Positions 5,695 through 7,355 of a stretch of DNA of 7,355 bases are shown here, piece by piece. Position 1 is the first letter of the stretch. Every line of letters starts with the position of its first letter. This DNA is from Nitrososphaeria archaeon (GTDB taxonomy: Archaea; Thermoproteota; Nitrososphaeria; JACIWG01): assembly GCA_014361085.1 (NCBI GenBank), contig JACIWG010000075.1:1-7355 (forward strand), given 5' to 3'. A program made the translations under genes and the position numbers. The notes beneath the pieces were generated by a model that saw only the letters and a list, made by a program, of their open reading frames with translations, was not told where the DNA came from and did no database searches.

Positions 5695-6090
5695 CTGTGA
5701 CAAGCTTCTAATAAGATTCTCAACCCTATTTTCTATTTCATCTCTAATTTTCCTAATCTCCTCAATAGACTTACCCTTTGGATCCTCCAGATGCCAGTCC
5801 TCAACCTTCTTCAAGAATACAGCTGGACATGAATCGTCACCACAGCCCATTATAATAATTTTAAAAGCATCCCTAAACATCCACTCTTCAACACCCTTAG
5901 GCTTATTAGAAGAAATATCAATCCCCTTTTCTCTCATAACCTCGATAACTTTAGGATTAACTTCCTTTTCAGGCTTTGTGCCAGCACTGATAGCGAAAAA
6001 GCCCTCCGGCGCTTTAGCGTTGAAGAAGGCTTCAGCCATCTGACTTCTACCAGAATTTCCAACACAGACAAAAAGAACGAACTTCTTCAT
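5692..6090 (-). CDS. arsC: Arsenate reductase, low-molecular-weight phosphatase fold (ArsC, thioredoxin-coupled type)
   Basis: This 132-residue protein begins MKKFVLFVCVGNSGRSQMAE with the P-loop CX5R-S (C9, R15, S16) of low-molecular-weight tyrosine phosphatases. It also has 'SAGTKP' (35-40) and the ArsC-specific 'MGCGDDSCP' (81-89) with C83 and C88, which relay the disulfide to thioredoxin. 'EDPKGK' (102-107) carries the acid D103, and 'RKIRDEIENRV' forms the last helix. The enzyme reduces arsenate to arsenite in the cytoplasm; a plain tyrosine phosphatase is unlikely because the second cysteine pair is present. The frame is open to an ATG at 6135, but that start lies upstream of a TATA box, and ATG 6088-6090 fits both the promoter and normal family length of about 130. 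GGAAG sits just before it as a weak ribosome site. No ArsR or arsenite pump is seen in the window, so an arsenic operon is not shown. Confidence 0.88.
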   Translation of the reverse strand: MKKFVLFVCVGNSGRSQMAEAFFNAKAPEGFFAISAGTKPEKEVNPKVIEVMREKGIDISSNKPKGVEEWMFRDAFKIIIMGCGDDSCPAVFLKKVEDWHLEDPKGKSIEEIRKIRDEIENRVENLIRSLSQ

Positions 6091-6113
6091 CACTTCCTTG
6101 TTAAAAGAATGTT

Positions 6114-6122
6114 GATATAAAG
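6114..6122 (-). promoter_or_regulatory. TATA box of the arsenate reductase gene
   Basis: The minus strand reads CTTTATATC, preceded by GCAAA (BRE-like). The centre is about 28 bp before the ATG at 6090, so transcription begins at or within a few bases of that codon. This element is the main reason to reject the longer frame starting at 6135. Confidence 0.6.
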
Positions 6123-6175
6123 TTTGCTGATTCAATTTAATCCGCCTTAAAATTTCTCCTCAGTCATATTCTTAA

Positions 6176-6198
6176 TTTGTATTCCTTAAGGATACAAA
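6176..6198. promoter_or_regulatory. Operator-like dyad, copy 1, upstream of the ATPase TATA box
   Basis: TTTGTATT, then the 8-bp palindrome CCTTAAGG, then ATACAAA: an almost perfect inverted repeat with one unpaired T. The outer half-sites are TTGT and ACAA separated by 13 bp. A second copy with the same half-sites and spacing lies 33 bp downstream. It ends just before the TATA box and would cover or flank the BRE, so a bound protein should affect transcription. Confidence 0.6.
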
Positions 6199-6200
6199 AC

Positions 6201-6208
6201 TTTATTAA
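6201..6208 (+). promoter_or_regulatory. TATA box of the AAA+ ATPase gene
   Basis: TTTATTAA preceded by ACAAAAC (BRE-like) is centred about 36 bp before the ATG at 6241, so transcription would start near 6231 with a leader of about 10 nt. It lies exactly between two matching dyads. Confidence 0.5.
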
Positions 6209-6231
6209 TTTGTCTTCTTGATAGATACAAT
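6209..6231. promoter_or_regulatory. Operator-like dyad, copy 2, at the expected transcription start of the ATPase gene
   Basis: TTTGTCTTCTTG followed by ATAGATACAAT agrees with copy 1 at 17 of 23 positions and keeps TTGT-N13-ACAA. Both copies are preceded by TTAA. The inner palindrome of copy 1 is not kept, so this would be the weaker site. It covers the stretch from the TATA box to the predicted start of transcription. Confidence 0.5.
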
Positions 6232-6240
6232 TAGATAATC

Positions 6241-7355
6241 ATGGAAGTAGAGTATGTTAAGGACTATTTACTCTCTTTCCAAAAAACAGTTTTCCCTAGC
6301 ATGATAGAAAGGGAATTAAAGGTGAAACCTGTTGAAAGGAAGGCTGTAACCATTATAGGTCCGAGAAGGGCTGGAAAAACCTTCTACTTCTTTAACATAA
6401 TCTCAAATATGGAAAGAAGTAAAGTCCTTTACCTGGACTTCGAAGAACCATTTCTTAAAGGATTAAGCTCATTTGATGTTTTAAGAATAGTTCTTGAAAT
6501 GTTCCCTGAAGTTGTAGAAAGGTTGCCTGAATTCGTTTTTCTTGATGAAATTCAAAATGTTAGTTTATGGGAATCTCTTGTTAGAAGTTTATTGAACAGA
6601 GGCTTTCACGTTTTTATAACAGGCTCGTCATCAAGGCTTTTAAGCAGAGAAGTTGCTACACAGTTAAGAGGAAGGATTATCACATACCTGCTACTGCCAT
6701 TCAGTTTTAGAGAATATCTTAAAGCAAAAAACGTTCATGTTGAACCCAATCTTCTCGAAAACAGAGGTGTTATTAAAAGGGAACTAAAAAATTATCTTGA
6801 GGAAGGCGGTTTCCCAGAAATTGTTTTAAGGGAAGAGAAGGAAAAAATATTAAAAGAGTACATAGATTTAGCATTTTTTAAAGATTTTGTCGAAAGACAT
6901 TCTGTTAAAAGTATCACATTAGCAAGATACGTTTTCAACGACCTTATACAAAATTTTTCGCAAGAAATAAGTGTACGTGCGATAGAAAGGAGGCTAAAAT
7001 CTCAAGGATTAAGTTTCAATATAATGACACTCTACAGGTACGTGGAAAACTTGGAGGACACACTATTCATTTATTTTCTAAGAAAATTTTCTATGAAAGC
7101 TCATGAAAGAGAATTATGGCCTAGAAAGGTTTATCTTGCTGATACCGGTCTAGCAAAATATACAATGTTTTCACAAGATTACGGCAAGCTAATGGAAAAT
7201 ATAGTCTTCCTACATCTTTTAAGGGAGACAAACCAAAATCCATTATTAACATTCTATTACTGGAAAGATTATAATCAAAATGAAGTCGACTTTATAATAA
7301 AAGATGGGTTAAAAGTGAAAGAACTTGTTCAAGTAACATACGCCTCCAACAAATA
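6241..7355 (+). CDS. AAA+ ATPase with DUF4143 C-terminal domain, 3' end cut by the window
   Basis: An open frame of 371 codons runs from the ATG at 6241 to the window edge without a stop; an in-frame TAG at 6232-6234 rules out a more upstream start. Features in order: 'GPRRAGKT' Walker A (40-47, K46), 'YLDFEEP' (64-70), 'FVFLDEIQNV' Walker B (98-107, D102-E103), 'FITGSSSRLLSRE' sensor-type element (125-137), 'LPFSFREYL' (152-160), 'YLEEGGFPEIV' (185-195), a helical region with 'TLYRYVENLEDTLFIY' (263-278), 'YLADTGLA' (298-305) and 'NEVDFIIKDG...ELVQVTY' (347-367). The last is the PD-(D/E)XK-like strand pattern of DUF4143. COG1373-type ATPases of this kind are widespread in archaea and their role is not known; defence or mobile-element functions have been proposed. 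It diverges from arsC and has a TATA box framed by two dyads. Perhaps some 40-70 residues are missing at the end. Confidence 0.9.
   Translation, partial: MEVEYVKDYLLSFQKTVFPSMIERELKVKPVERKAVTIIGPRRAGKTFYFFNIISNMERSKVLYLDFEEPFLKGLSSFDVLRIVLEMFPEVVERLPEFVFLDEIQNVSLWESLVRSLLNRGFHVFITGSSSRLLSREVATQLRGRIITYLLLPFSFREYLKAKNVHVEPNLLENRGVIKRELKNYLEEGGFPEIVLREEKEKILKEYIDLAFFKDFVERHSVKSITLARYVFNDLIQNFSQEISVRAIERRLKSQGLSFNIMTLYRYVENLEDTLFIYFLRKFSMKAHERELWPRKVYLADTGLAKYTMFSQDYGKLMENIVFLHLLRETNQNPLLTFYYWKDYNQNEVDFIIKDGLKVKELVQVTYASNK

Noticed and set aside
6176..6231. ArsR-type operator for an arsenic operon
   Set aside because: The half-sites TTGT/ACAA do not match the ATTCAA-type half-sites I associate with ArsR, the elements are centred on the ATPase TATA box rather than that of arsC, and no arsR or pump gene is visible.
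6172..6231. Start of a CRISPR array or an attachment site
   Set aside because: There are only two copies, they differ at several positions, only a few bases separate them, and they sit precisely around a promoter. Regulation explains them better.
1..7355. tRNA, rRNA, insertion sequence or riboswitch
   Set aside because: No cloverleaf with a T-loop pattern, no rRNA-like stretch, no transposase frame or terminal repeats, and no 5' leader long enough for a riboswitch was seen by eye. The gaps are all under about 150 bases. A covariance-model scan would be decisive.

Overview
The window looks like a piece of an AT-rich archaeal chromosome, probably from a thermophilic TACK-type lineage; the lineage within Archaea cannot be fixed from here. 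The archaeal call rests on TATA/BRE-like boxes about 26 bp upstream of start codons that have no Shine-Dalgarno (leaderless or nearly leaderless transcripts), a strong Shine-Dalgarno kept for an internal operon gene, heavy use of AGA/AGG and ATA codons, and gene families typical of archaea (MOFRL glycerate 2-kinase, HEPN/MNT pair, ClpP-class NfeD protease, p-stomatin, AAA+/DUF4143 ATPase).

Layout. Positions 2-133 (+) hold the last 43 codons of a malate/L-lactate dehydrogenase-like (Ldh_2) protein. Converging on it with a 5-bp gap is a two-gene minus-strand operon (139-1072): a minimal nucleotidyltransferase followed by an overlapping HEPN protein, a toxin-antitoxin-like pair. Divergent from this is a full-length glycerate 2-kinase (1165-2505, +), whose stop overlaps the stop of the next minus-strand gene by 7 bp.

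From 2499 to 6090 four minus-strand genes follow one another. In transcription order they are an arsenate reductase of the low-molecular-weight phosphatase fold, a stomatin/SPFH protein, a PfkB-family sugar kinase and an NfeD-type membrane serine protease. Each has its own TATA-like element, so this may be a row of separate transcription units rather than one operon. Stomatin and NfeD are usually direct neighbours; here the sugar kinase lies between them and their order is the opposite of the Pyrococcus pair. The last gene (6241 to the window end, +) is an AAA+ ATPase of the DUF4143 family, cut by the window edge.

How the genes relate. The glycerate kinase and sugar kinase fit carbohydrate breakdown (glycerate to 2-phosphoglycerate, and phosphorylation of a hexose or keto-sugar acid), and the Ldh_2 fragment fits 2-hydroxyacid oxidation. 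Stomatin and NfeD suggest membrane-protein quality control. The most notable points are a pair of matching dyad elements (TTGT-N13-ACAA) placed symmetrically around the TATA box of the ATPase gene, a HEPN protein whose RX4-6H RNase motif has Tyr in place of His, and the split stomatin/NfeD pair. Most of the window is otherwise ordinary; no CRISPR array, tRNA, rRNA or insertion sequence was seen.
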